NCBI RefSeq assembly: GCF_041261445.1
Contig: NZ_JBGCCU010000001.1
Coordinates: 372,001 to 436,000, forward strand
Origin: Catenulispora sp. EB89
GTDB taxonomy: Bacteria > Actinomycetota > Actinomycetes > Streptomycetales > Catenulisporaceae
Direction: 5' to 3'
DNA length: 64,000 nucleotides
In this document: one piece after another, positions 7,385 through 14,964 of the stretch
How positions within the stretch are numbered: position 1 is the stretch's first letter
Layout: each line of letters begins with the position of its first letter
Translations under genes and position numbers: made by a program
Notes under the pieces: generated by a model
Databases searched by the model: none
What the model saw: only the letters and a program-made list of their open reading frames with translations
What the model was told of the DNA's origin: nothing

Positions 7385-8167
7385 ATGGACACCCGCTCCC
7401 CGATCCGCCGCCTGGCCGCCGCCCCGAACGCCGCCGAGGCGGCGGAGACCGCCCGGGAGGCCGTGGACCGCGTGCGCCGGCACAAGGTGCTGCGCAGCCA
7501 GTCGGCCCGCGTCACCGCCGAATCGCAGTTGCGCGGCGCCCGCGCCTCGGCCGCCCTCGGCTCCCTGACCGAGGCCGGCACCGACTGGCCGCTGGAGGAG
7601 GTCCGCCGCCGCACCGACCTCGGCGACGAGGACGGCAGCGGCCTCCTGCGCGGCGCCCTGCGCATCTCCGGCGAACTGGGCACCCTGGCCCCGGTCTGGA
7701 AGCGCTCCCCGATCCAGGCCCTGTCGCGCATGCACCTGCTCGCCGCCGCCGGCCACCTCGACCAGGACAAGGTCGGCCGCCCCCGCGACCCCGAGGCAGC
7801 GGCCGTACTGAACACCCTGGCCAACGAACTCCGCGACCCGGCCACCGCCGAAGTCCCGGCCGTGGTGGTCGCCGCGGCGGTCCACGCCGAACTCCTGGTG
7901 ACCGAACCCTTCGGCTGGGGCGACGGCCTCCTGGCCCGCGCGGCATCAAGGCTGATCCTGGCCGACCGGGGCCTGGACCCCCAGTCCCTGGCCGTGGTCG
8001 AAGCCGGCCACGTGGACCTCGGCGTGGACGAGTACCTGGCCGCCGCCCGCGCCTACGCGACCGGCACCGACGAGGCCCTGGCCACCTGGCTAGCACAGTA
8101 CGCGGAGGCGGTGGCGCTCGGCGCCCGCGAGTCGCTGGCGGTGTGCGAAGCGATCATGCGCGGCTGA
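7385..8167 (+). CDS. Fic-fold protein with degenerate active site
   Basis: A 260-residue protein that aligns by pattern with actinobacterial Fic/DOC-like proteins often labelled oxidoreductase. Fic enzymes transfer AMP using the loop HPFxxGNGRxxR. Here the equivalent segment at residues 174-185 reads EPFGWGDGLLAR: the catalytic His is Glu, the Asn is Asp and the phosphate-binding Arg is Leu. AMP transfer by the usual mechanism is therefore unlikely. It may be a pseudoenzyme or use other chemistry. It is rich in Ala and soluble. It faces the CooC-like ATPase across a 190-bp promoter region. An IS630 fragment begins at its stop codon, so its 3' end may have been altered. Confidence 0.7.
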   Translation: MDTRSPIRRLAAAPNAAEAAETAREAVDRVRRHKVLRSQSARVTAESQLRGARASAALGSLTEAGTDWPLEEVRRRTDLGDEDGSGLLRGALRISGELGTLAPVWKRSPIQALSRMHLLAAAGHLDQDKVGRPRDPEAAAVLNTLANELRDPATAEVPAVVVAAAVHAELLVTEPFGWGDGLLARAASRLILADRGLDPQSLAVVEAGHVDLGVDEYLAAARAYATGTDEALATWLAQYAEAVALGARESLAVCEAIMRG

Positions 8168-8256
8168 TCGACGCCCGGGCCTGGCTTACGGTGGTCCTGC
8201 TCTCTGCCAATGCTCCGGACCTGAACCCGGCCGAGGGTGTGTGGTGGAGCGCAAGA
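8164..8256 (+). pseudogene. IS630-family transposase remnant
   Basis: About 31 codons, beginning at the end of the Fic-like gene, read LIDARAWLTVVLLSANAPDL followed by NPAEGVWWSA. This matches the terminal part of the IS630/DDE_3 catalytic domain, where APDLNPxEGVW carries the last catalytic Glu. Nothing transposase-like precedes or follows, and no terminal repeats are visible, so this is a scrap of a former insertion. Its first codon overlaps the Fic stop codon. Confidence 0.6.
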
Positions 8257-8306
8257 CGTGGGAATTCAGTGGTGCTCATCGCGGATGGGCCCATACGTTC
8301 GCTGCC

Positions 8307-8765
8307 ATGCTTTCCACCCCGCGCCCAGGCGAGCGCCCGACAACCTCCGACGACGGGCCGCACCGCCAACTGGACCAGCGATCAAGCCCTGACCTGTGGG
8401 GCCGTCTGGTCGCGCGGACCTTTTCCCTGCCCGATGTCGTCGAGGGCCACAGCCAGGTCTCGCCAGCCTCCTCCAGGGCGGTCTTCCTGACCGACCGCCG
8501 CGAGGAACGCAGCCCGGAGACGTCGCTGGCTCCCGGAAAGCGTCTGGAACCGGTGCACCTGCACGGCGTGGAGGACACGAGCGTCCACCTCGTGCTTCCA
8601 GCAGAGCGCGGCCAGGAGCTGGAGTACCTCGGCTGGGCCGAGGCCCATCAGTATGCCGACTTCGGGACCGAGTTCATGGTCTACGGCCCTCGCTCCGACG
8701 ACGAACTGGATGCGATCGTCTCGGTCATCGCAGAGAGCCTCGCCTTCGCACGCGGCCAGCGCTGA
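8307..8765 (+). CDS. DUF5519 (luciferase-domain-like) protein
   Basis: A 152-residue protein from ATG 8307. The C-terminal two thirds carry features of the small DUF5519 family: a FSLPDVVEGHSQVSPASSRAV segment split by family-typical turns, an acidic HLHGVEDTSVHLVLP region, then GWAEAHQYADFGTEFMVYGP and an Asp/Glu-rich last helix (DDELDAIVSVIAESLAFA). The family has no established function. No clear ribosome site is visible and the N-terminus is low in conserved features, so the start is uncertain; it may have been displaced by the neighbouring IS630 remnant. Family assignment is by pattern only. Confidence 0.55.
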   Translation: MLSTPRPGERPTTSDDGPHRQLDQRSSPDLWGRLVARTFSLPDVVEGHSQVSPASSRAVFLTDRREERSPETSLAPGKRLEPVHLHGVEDTSVHLVLPAERGQELEYLGWAEAHQYADFGTEFMVYGPRSDDELDAIVSVIAESLAFARGQR

Positions 8766-8931
8766 CGGATCGCCTCACGGCCATCCACGATCAGCCCATC
8801 CCCAAAGAAGGAGCGCACGCCCAGGATCGGCGGCGGGTGCCGGCAGGTCAGGGCCCGCCGAGCGGATCGCCGCCGAAATTGCGCCGATCGTGGGCGCGGC
8901 GAGACGTACGTGCGCCTCGCCGCGCTCGCCC

Positions 8932-9711
8932 TCAGCTCCGCGCCAGCGTCGTCCCGCCGTTCACGTCCAGCACCACGCCGGTCGTGAACCCGTTCCCGGC
9001 CAGGAACAACACCGCGTCGGCGATGTCCTGCGGCTGCCCGATGCGCCCCACCGGGGTGGCCGCCGCCTGCTGGGCCATGAAGCCGTCGCGCTGCTCTCCC
9101 AGCGGGTGCCACCAGGCGGTGTCGATCACGCCGGGGGAGACCGCGTTGACGCGGACCGGGGCCAGTTCGGTGGCGAGCGGGCGGACTGCGGCGTCCAGGG
9201 CGCCGTTGGCCGCCGCCAGGGCGGTGGTGCCGGGGAATGCTGCGCGGGAGCTGCCGGCGCCGATGAATGTCACCGAGGCGTTCGGGGCCAGGTGCGGCAG
9301 GGCCGCCTTCAGGATCCTGAGTTGGGCGAAGACCTTGCCCTCGAAGCCTTCGCGCAGGGCCTCGTCGGTGAGGTCGGCCAGGGTGCCCAGGCCGACCATG
9401 CCGCCGCTGACCGCGAGGACGAGGTGGTCGATGTTCTTGTCCGCGGCCGCGAACAGGGCGTCCACGTCCTCCTGGCGGCGGGCGTCGGACTGGAAGACGC
9501 GGACCGGGTGGCCGATGCGCTCCGCGGCCGCCTCCAGGCGGTCCTTGGTGCGGCCGGTGATCAGGACGTCGGCTCCCTCGGCGGCGAACGCGCCGGCGAT
9601 CGCCTCGCCGATGCCGTGGCTGGCGCCGATGACGTACACGGTGCGGCCGGTGAACTTCCCCTGGGCGGACACGGTGGACGTGGTGGACACGGTGGAAGTG
9701 CTGGTGGACAT
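8932..9711 (-). CDS. short-chain dehydrogenase/reductase
   Basis: A 259-residue SDR oxidoreductase. After a Ser/Thr-rich leader (MSTSTSTVSTTSTVSAQGK) come the NAD(P)-binding motif VIGASHGIGEAI (TGxxxGIG type with Ala), the LAVSGG segment in place of NNAG, and the C-terminal PGVIDTAWWHPL. The usual YxxxK pair is absent: the equivalent stretch reads GTTALAAANGALDAA, so catalysis may be atypical, as in other atypical SDRs of this subgroup. GGAGGGG lies ahead of ATG 9711. Two tandem operators separate it from the divergent TetR gene, which probably represses it. Substrate unknown. Confidence 0.85.
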   Translation of the reverse strand: MSTSTSTVSTTSTVSAQGKFTGRTVYVIGASHGIGEAIAGAFAAEGADVLITGRTKDRLEAAAERIGHPVRVFQSDARRQEDVDALFAAADKNIDHLVLAVSGGMVGLGTLADLTDEALREGFEGKVFAQLRILKAALPHLAPNASVTFIGAGSSRAAFPGTTALAAANGALDAAVRPLATELAPVRVNAVSPGVIDTAWWHPLGEQRDGFMAQQAAATPVGRIGQPQDIADAVLFLAGNGFTTGVVLDVNGGTTLARS

Positions 9712-9737
9712 GCGGGTCCCCTCCGTCGGATGACTCT

Positions 9738-9762
9738 TTGTCGAAACGATCCGTCTCGACAA
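9738..9762. promoter_or_regulatory. TetR operator 1
   Basis: Arms TTGTCGAAACG and CGTCTCGACAA separated by ATC; 10 of 11 positions pair. It lies in the 98-bp region between the SDR and tetR. Confidence 0.7.
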
Positions 9763-9765
9763 TTA

Positions 9766-9790
9766 TTGCCGAGACGACGCGTCTAGACAA
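9766..9790. promoter_or_regulatory. TetR operator 2, overlapping the tetR -35 region
   Basis: Arms TTGCCGAGACG and CGTCTAGACAA separated by ACG; same 11-3-11 layout as operator 1, with centres 28 bp apart. It ends 6 bp before the tetR -10 box. Confidence 0.7.
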
Positions 9791-9796
9791 ATCCGT

Positions 9797-9802
9797 TAGG
9801 CT
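9797..9802 (+). promoter_or_regulatory. -10 box of leaderless tetR
   Basis: TAGGCT, 7 nt before ATG 9810, with the -35 region inside operator 2. Confidence 0.5.
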
Positions 9803-9809
9803 GCCCGTC

Positions 9810-10394
9810 ATGGAGCGCCCGCACACCGGTAGACGCCGCAACGAAGCAGCCCGTGAGGCGATCATCGACGCCGCCATCGCCCTGCTTCAGGAGGTCGGCT
9901 ACGAGGGCTTCACGATCGAGCGCCTGGCGCGCGACGCCGGCGTCGGCAAGCAGACGATCTACCGCTGGTGGCCCTCCAAGGCCGCGGTGATCGCCGAGGC
10001 GGTGGGCACGCGGGCGCAGCACACGATCCCGCTGCCCGACACCGGCACGCTGGCCGCCGACCTCAGGGAGTTCTTCCAGACCACCTTCCGGCAGTCCGAG
10101 GACCCCAAGGTCATGAGCGAGCTGAAGAGCATGATGGTCGCCTCCATCGAGAACCCCGAGGCGGCGCGGCCCTTTCACGACTTCCTGGCCAGCCGCCGCG
10201 CGACCCTGCGGGTCCTGCTGGAGCGCGGCGCGGCGCGCGACGAGGTGGCCGCCGACGCCGATCTGGACTTCCTCACCGACCTGGCCTACGGCCTGCTCTG
10301 GTACCGCGGTCTGGTCGGCCACCGGCCGCTCGACGACGAGGCGGCGGGCAAGCTCGCCGGGGCACTTGTCGCAGCCGCTGCGAATTCGCAGTAA
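9810..10394 (+). CDS. TetR/AcrR-family transcriptional regulator
   Basis: A 194-residue regulator: basic N-terminus TGRRRNEAAREAIIDAAI, helix-turn-helix FTIERLARDAGVGKQTIYRW with WPSKAAVI, and a C-terminal ligand domain of the TetR_C_33 type with GLLWYRGLVGHRPLDDE. The start ATG 9810 lies 7 nt after a TAGGCT -10 box, so the mRNA is probably leaderless; the open frame upstream covers the operators and is not coding. It is divergent from an SDR gene. The two tandem 25-bp operators between them indicate autoregulation and control of the SDR. Ligand unknown. Confidence 0.93.
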   Translation: MERPHTGRRRNEAAREAIIDAAIALLQEVGYEGFTIERLARDAGVGKQTIYRWWPSKAAVIAEAVGTRAQHTIPLPDTGTLAADLREFFQTTFRQSEDPKVMSELKSMMVASIENPEAARPFHDFLASRRATLRVLLERGAARDEVAADADLDFLTDLAYGLLWYRGLVGHRPLDDEAAGKLAGALVAAAANSQ

Positions 10395-10419
10395 TCCTCG
10401 CGAAAGAGCGCGGAACAGG

Positions 10420-10486
10420 AAAGGTCAGCGGAACTGGGAAAGGTCGGCGGAACCGTGAAAACCAGGGGACCGCAAAAGGTCAGCGG
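10420..10486. repeat. three copies of a 12-bp repeat downstream of tetR
   Basis: AAAGGTCAGCGG at 10420-10431 and 10475-10486 and AAAGGTCGGCGG at 10439-10450. On the minus strand these give pyrimidine-rich GACCTTT tails after the hairpin at 10482-10510. Confidence 0.6.
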
Positions 10487-10510
10487 TGCCGCTGCGCAAG
10501 CGGCACCGCT
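10482..10510. terminator. strong bidirectional hairpin
   Basis: A perfect 12-bp stem (AGCGGTGCCGCT against AGCGGCACCGCT) with the loop GCGCA. On the minus strand it is followed by GACCTTTT, so it could end a minus-strand transcript from the gene-free stretch to its right as well as the TetR transcript. Confidence 0.6.
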
Positions 10511-10889
10511 GTTACGAATGACACCGAGAACGAGTTAGCAAGCGTCTCTTGTCCGTAGTCGCCTTCCAGGTCCTCGCTGATCTCTCCGTCTGCCTGGCTG
10601 GCTGGCCCCTTAAGGGGTCGGTCTTTGCGTGGGTTCCCGATTCGATGTCGAGGTCGAGCGGCCTTGTGCCAAACCATTCCTTCTCTTTGAGTTGGGAGGT
10701 CGCCGGGCCTTGCTTTCTTTCTACGACCGATCAAGGTCGGTGCCAAGGGCTACCGGCCGGTTTTTACCCGTTGTCGACTGAATGGGGGAACATCGGCGCC
10801 TCAAGCTGCACAGTGGTCTCGGACATGCTCAGCAGTACCGCTCGAGTCCGCCTGTTCGCCTGGATCCGCCCCTTGTGCACGGCTCTCGC
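10511..10889. other. gene-free stretch, AT-richer than its surroundings; possible small RNA or element remnant
   Basis: No convincing protein gene. It contains a perfect palindrome CCCCTTAAGGGG (near 10610), a small hairpin around 10730-10745 (ACCGA/TCGGT arms), and on the minus strand a 20-codon frame ending at 10764 whose peptide begins MSETTVQLEAPMF. An 88-codon minus-strand frame (10480-10746) has no recognisable features. Base composition differs from the flanking genes. Possibilities are a minus-strand small RNA ending at the 10482-10510 hairpin or decayed mobile DNA. Confidence 0.4.
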
Positions 10890-10895
10890 TAGGGT
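10890..10895 (+). promoter_or_regulatory. -10 box of leaderless quinone oxidoreductase gene
   Basis: TAGGGT, 6 nt before ATG 10902. Confidence 0.5.
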
Positions 10896-10901
10896 GAAGT
10901 C

Positions 10902-11900
10902 ATGCGCGCCATCACGATCGCAGAGCCGGGCGGACCGGAGCAGCTGGTGTGGACCGAGGTGCCCGATCCGGTCGTCGCGGCCGGCGAGGTGCTGATCCAG
11001 GTCACGGCTTCGGCGGTGAACCGGGCCGACATCATGCAGCGGATGGGCCACTACTCGCCCCCGCCGGGAGCCTCGCCCTATCCGGGGCTGGAGTGCTCCG
11101 GCCGGGTCGTCGAGGTGGGCGCCGGGGTCAGCGGATTCGTGCCCGGGGACGAGGTCGTCGCGCTGCTGTCCGGCGGCGGGTACGCCGAGCTGGTCGCGGT
11201 GCCCGCGGGGCAGGTCGCGCCGCTGCCGAAGGGCATGAGCGCGATCGACGCCGGCGGTCTGATGGAGACCGTGTGCACCGTGTGGTCGAACGTCTTCATG
11301 TTGGCCGGGCTTCAAGCCGGCCAGACCCTGTTGGTCCACGGCGGATCCAGCGGCATCGGGACCACCGCGATCCAGCTCGCGCACGAGCTCGGCGCGCGGG
11401 TGATCGTCACGGCCGGCAGCGCCGCGAAGCTCCAGGCCTGCCGCGATCTCGGCGCCGACGTCGCGGTGAACTACCGCGACGAGGACTTCGTGGAGCGGGT
11501 ACGGGAAGTCACCGAGGGCCGCGGTGTGGACGTGATCCTCGACAACATGGGCGCCGCCTACCTCAGCCGCAACGTCGACGCGCTGGCGGTGAACGGCCGG
11601 CTGGTGATCATCGGGCTGCAGGGCGGCGTCAAGGGCGAGGTGAATCTGAACACGCTGCTGCGAAAGCGGGCCGACATCAGTGCAACCACTCTGCGTGCGC
11701 GGCCGTCTGAAGAGAAAGCGCAGATCGTCGCGGCGGCGCGGGACGCCGTGTGGCCGCTCATCGAACAAGGCCGTTTCCGGGTCGTCGTCGACCGGGTGCT
11801 GCCGATCGACCAGGCGGCCGAGGCACAGCGGATCGTCGAGGACAGCGGGCACGTGGGCAAGGTCCTGCTGGACGTCGCGGCGGCGGGAAGCGCCGGTTAG
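10902..11900 (+). CDS. NAD(P)H:quinone oxidoreductase (zeta-crystallin type)
   Basis: A 332-residue member of the medium-chain dehydrogenase family without catalytic zinc ligands. It has the GroES-like N-terminal domain (NRADIMQRMGHYSPPPGASP, GLECSGRVVEVG), the nucleotide-binding motif HGGSSGIGTTAIQLAHELGA (about residue 146) and VNYRDEDF. It reduces quinones or enoyl substrates with NADPH in the cytoplasm. ATG 10902 lies 6 nt after TAGGGT, indicating leaderless expression. It is 47 bp upstream of bpa on the same strand, so the two may be cotranscribed; this gene order is common in actinomycetes as I recall it, but that is not shown here. Confidence 0.92.
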   Translation: MRAITIAEPGGPEQLVWTEVPDPVVAAGEVLIQVTASAVNRADIMQRMGHYSPPPGASPYPGLECSGRVVEVGAGVSGFVPGDEVVALLSGGGYAELVAVPAGQVAPLPKGMSAIDAGGLMETVCTVWSNVFMLAGLQAGQTLLVHGGSSGIGTTAIQLAHELGARVIVTAGSAAKLQACRDLGADVAVNYRDEDFVERVREVTEGRGVDVILDNMGAAYLSRNVDALAVNGRLVIIGLQGGVKGEVNLNTLLRKRADISATTLRARPSEEKAQIVAAARDAVWPLIEQGRFRVVVDRVLPIDQAAEAQRIVEDSGHVGKVLLDVAAAGSAG

Positions 11901-11947
11901 CCGGGAACGCCCGTGTGGAAACAGCATTTGAATCTAGGGACGGATAC

Positions 11948-12544
11948 ATGACGGGATTGAACGGCGACATCTTCGGAGCGATGAACATGAGCCTGAACAA
12001 CGACCCCGACGCCGAGGACCACGGCGATCTGGCCGGCCGGGTGATCGTGGTGCCCTCCGAGTCCCACGGGGACGACGAGTCCGGCGAGAACCCGATGAAC
12101 GTCGCCGAGATGGTCGAGCAGCCCGCGAAGGTGATGCGGATCGGCTCGATGATCAAGCAGCTGCTGGAGGAAGTGCGCGCCGCGCCTCTGGACGAGGCCT
12201 CCCGGGCCCGCCTGCGCGAGATCCACCGCTCCTCGATCGCCGAGCTGGAGAAGGGCCTGGCCCCGGAACTGGTCGCCGAGCTGGAGCGGCTGTCGCTGCC
12301 GTTCGCCGAGGACGAGGTCCCCAGCGAGTCCGAGCTGCGCATCGCCCAGGCGCAGCTGGTCGGGTGGCTGGAGGGGCTCTTCCACGGCATCCAGACCGCG
12401 CTGTTCGCGCAGCAGATGGCCGCGCGGGCGCAGCTGGAGCAGATCCGCCGGGCGCTGCCGCCCGGGTCCGTGCCGCCCGGTGCGGGCCTGGCCGCGGACG
12501 GCGAGCAGCCGGGGCGGATCAGCGGCGCGGGGCCGTACCTGTAG
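11948..12544 (+). CDS. bpa: bacterial proteasome activator Bpa/PafE
   Basis: A 198-residue protein of the former DUF2587 family. Bpa forms a dodecameric ring that opens the 20S proteasome without ATP and passes partly unfolded substrates. The helical core is visible (NPMNVAEMVEQPAKVMRIGS, then MIKQLLEEVRAAPLDEASR, SELRIAQAQLVGWLEGLFHG). The last residues GPYL correspond to the GQYL motif that docks into proteasome pockets; Gln is Pro here. ATG 11948 is chosen; an internal ATG 36 nt further is possible. It lies about 3.5 kb from dnaK-hspR. In mycobacteria HspR is a known substrate. The 3' end overlaps the convergent kinase gene by 26 bp. Confidence 0.9.
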   Translation: MTGLNGDIFGAMNMSLNNDPDAEDHGDLAGRVIVVPSESHGDDESGENPMNVAEMVEQPAKVMRIGSMIKQLLEEVRAAPLDEASRARLREIHRSSIAELEKGLAPELVAELERLSLPFAEDEVPSESELRIAQAQLVGWLEGLFHGIQTALFAQQMAARAQLEQIRRALPPGSVPPGAGLAADGEQPGRISGAGPYL

Positions 12545-13631
12545 CCGTAGAGGCGCCGTCCAGGAAGGCGTCCAGGACCTTCGCGTAGTTCTCCGTCCAC
12601 CACGGCACCAGTGCCGCGGTGGCGGGGAACAGCGAGTCCGCGCGGTGGTCGGCGTGTTGGTAGTGCCAGGTCAGGATCCAGAAGTCGGTCAGACGCTCCC
12701 ACCAGACGCGGCGCACGGAGTCGGTGAGCTCCCGCTCCGAGAAGTGCGGCCGAGCCGCGACATACCCCCCGACGAACGCCCTGACCAGATCCAGGTCGAG
12801 CTGACCTGAGTACTCCCCTGTGAAGAACACTAAAGCGGTGCTCACCACCTCGTCCCCACAAGGTGCGACCGCGGTCTTCTCCCAGTCGACGACCGCCGTG
12901 ACCCGGCTTCCGGGTTCCATCCCCGACCACATGACGTTCCCGGCGTGGAAGTCGCCGTGGATGTAGCCGACGGTTCCGACGGCATCGGGGGCCGGGCGTA
13001 GGTGCGCGACCTCGGGAATGAGCGCTAAGCGCTCCCGTAATCGGTGCGCGGAGAGCGCGTCCATCTCGCTCTGGACGGTGCCTGTGCCGGCACCGGTGTC
13101 GACCAGAGCCAGGAGTTGTTCGGCCTCTGTGACGGCGTGCTGCTCGGAGGTGGTCGCGACGAACAGCGGCTGTGGAACCTGTGGAAGAACTCGCGCCAGG
13201 CCCGTGTGGATGTCGGCCAGGACGCCGCCGAGGCAGAACGCGTCAACATCCTGCATATGTCTGCCGTGACGGTGGACTCCGTCGTTCCAGGGGAACACTG
13301 CAAAAGGGCGTCCCCGTACATATGCGACTGTACGGCCATGTAAATCCCTTAGTGGGGCGACTGCGGGGAGACCCGCCGCCTGTAATCGGATCACGGCTTC
13401 GTGCTGCCAGCGCAGTGTGCGGTCCGCGGAGCGCTTGCGGCCGTGCTCGTCGGGGAGCCCTGATCCGATTCCCCGCCAGGGCAGATAGTGCTTCAGGAAG
13501 TAGCGCCTGCCGGGCGAAGTAATCTGATATGACCGATTGAGAAGTCCGCTGTCCACCGGGTGGAAAGCGGTCGGCGCGGGCAGCCCGAACCGCAGAAACA
13601 GCGCCTGGAGTGGCCCTGATGTCTCCGGCAT
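12519..13631 (-). CDS. aminoglycoside phosphotransferase-family (APH/choline kinase-like) protein
   Basis: A 370-residue small-molecule kinase-like protein. It shows the nucleotide-binding lobe (NRSYQITSPGRRYFLKHY), the catalytic loop YIHGDFHAGNVMW and the metal-binding VVDWEKTAVAP. Family members phosphorylate aminoglycosides, homoserine, choline or other alcohols; the substrate cannot be read here. The Ser/Thr kinase fold looks intact. A TAGAGT -10 box (13638-13643) lies 6 nt before ATG 13631, so it is probably leaderless. It converges on bpa with a 26-bp overlap. Nothing nearby suggests antibiotic production, so a metabolic role is more likely than resistance. Confidence 0.82.
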   Translation of the reverse strand: MPETSGPLQALFLRFGLPAPTAFHPVDSGLLNRSYQITSPGRRYFLKHYLPWRGIGSGLPDEHGRKRSADRTLRWQHEAVIRLQAAGLPAVAPLRDLHGRTVAYVRGRPFAVFPWNDGVHRHGRHMQDVDAFCLGGVLADIHTGLARVLPQVPQPLFVATTSEQHAVTEAEQLLALVDTGAGTGTVQSEMDALSAHRLRERLALIPEVAHLRPAPDAVGTVGYIHGDFHAGNVMWSGMEPGSRVTAVVDWEKTAVAPCGDEVVSTALVFFTGEYSGQLDLDLVRAFVGGYVAARPHFSERELTDSVRRVWWERLTDFWILTWHYQHADHRADSLFPATAALVPWWTENYAKVLDAFLDGASTATGTAPRR

Positions 13632-13637
13632 GCGCGC

Positions 13638-13643
13638 ACTCTA
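13638..13643 (-). promoter_or_regulatory. -10 box of leaderless APH-like gene
   Basis: TAGAGT on the minus strand, 6 nt before ATG 13631. Confidence 0.45.
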
Positions 13644-13781
13644 CATTGCGGATCATCCTTAACCTGCGCTTTATGTGGCGTGACTAGCCTCGAATGAACC
13701 AGTGGACATCCCGCGTGCCCTCGGTGAGGGCGGCAGGACGTGGCAGCGCTCCGGTCCGGAGCGTGGGGAGGCGGACGGACT

Positions 13782-14951
13782 ATGGCGGCGAGCGCGGCGA
13801 GAGGACATCGTCGTGCGCCCAAGCGCAGAGGTCGGTCCCCGCTGCGGGCCGTCTCCCTGTTCGTCATAAGCACCGCGTTGGTCGTGGGCTCCGGCGTGGC
13901 CTTCGGTTACGCCACGCACCACTTCGGCAACCATCAGAGTGCGGACGACGCCAGCATCGTCCCTCCCCCGACCGGTCCGCTCGCCGGATCCACCGCCGAC
14001 TCCGCGTCGGCCACCGACAACTCGGCCCCCGGCGCGCGGCCGGGCGCGGCCGCGCCCACCACCCCGCGCCCGGCGCCCAAGGCCACCGGCCCGGGCACGG
14101 TGACGACGCTGAACGTGCCGTCGGCGGACGACGACATGAAGACCCGGCCGGTCGACGTCTACCGCCCCGCGGTACCGGCGAACGTGGTGCTGCCGGTGGT
14201 CTACCTGCTGCACGGCGTGCCCGGCGAGCCGGACCGCATGATGGAGGCCGTCAAGGACGTGCTGGACCAGGCGTTCACCTCCGGTGCCGAGGCGCCGTTC
14301 ATCGTGGCGGCGCCCACCGGCGGCGGCAACGCGCACAACGACACCGAGTGGGCGGACGCGCAGGACGGCAAGGACATGGTCGAGTCCTACCTGATCAAGA
14401 ACGTGATACCGGCGGTGGAGGGCAACTCGCCCCGGCCGGCCAGCATGCGCGCGATAGTCGGCTTCTCGATGGGCGGCTACGGCGCGGCCAACCTCGCGCT
14501 GCGGCACCCGGACCTGTTCGACCAGTTCGTCTCGATGGCCGGGTACTTCCACGTCGACGACCCGGACGGGATGTTCGGCTCGGATCCCAAGGTGGAGGCC
14601 GCCAACACGCCGGACGACATGGTGCAGAAGGCGGCCGGCAAGCGGGTGATGCTGCTGGAGGACCAGGACGAGACGGACCCGTTGATCGAGGGTGAGGCCG
14701 CCGAGTTCGCACAGCGGCTGCACGACTGCGCCTGCGGCGTCGATCTGTCCTGGCACCTCGAGCCCGGCGGGCACTCCTACGACTTCGTCACCGGGTCCTT
14801 CCCGAAGGTGATCACGTTCCTGGATCAGGGCTTCACCGCGGGGACCACCGCCGCGCAGTCGCAGGCGCCGTCCCCCGCCGGCCCGAGCGCCACGCCCTCG
14901 GCCGGGGCGTCGTCGGCAGCGGCGGCCGGCGCCACCCCGTCCAGCGGGTGA
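13782..14951 (+). CDS. secreted or membrane-anchored esterase (esterase D/antigen 85-like)
   Basis: A 389-residue protein. A basic N-terminus (GHRRAPKRRGRSP) precedes one hydrophobic helix (AVSLFVISTALVVGSGVAFG, about 24-43), so it is exported and probably anchored. A Ser/Pro/Ala/Thr-rich linker (to about 105) leads to an alpha/beta hydrolase of the esterase PF00756 type: VVYLLHGVPGEPD, the nucleophile elbow GFSMGGYGAA, the acid in LLEDQDETDPL and the catalytic His in PGGHSYDF. The C-terminal 35 residues are again low-complexity Ala/Ser/Pro. GGGGAGG precedes ATG 13782. Substrates may be cell-wall esters; this is inferred. Confidence 0.85.
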   Translation: MAASAARGHRRAPKRRGRSPLRAVSLFVISTALVVGSGVAFGYATHHFGNHQSADDASIVPPPTGPLAGSTADSASATDNSAPGARPGAAAPTTPRPAPKATGPGTVTTLNVPSADDDMKTRPVDVYRPAVPANVVLPVVYLLHGVPGEPDRMMEAVKDVLDQAFTSGAEAPFIVAAPTGGGNAHNDTEWADAQDGKDMVESYLIKNVIPAVEGNSPRPASMRAIVGFSMGGYGAANLALRHPDLFDQFVSMAGYFHVDDPDGMFGSDPKVEAANTPDDMVQKAAGKRVMLLEDQDETDPLIEGEAAEFAQRLHDCACGVDLSWHLEPGGHSYDFVTGSFPKVITFLDQGFTAGTTAAQSQAPSPAGPSATPSAGASSAAAAGATPSSG

Positions 14952-14964
14952 CGCCGAGGCCGGC

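Noticed and set aside
10764-10823. 20-codon peptide frame (MSETTVQLEAPMF...) on the minus strand
   Set aside because: It has no ribosome site or -10 box at leaderless spacing and no modifying enzyme nearby; a precursor peptide is not supported.
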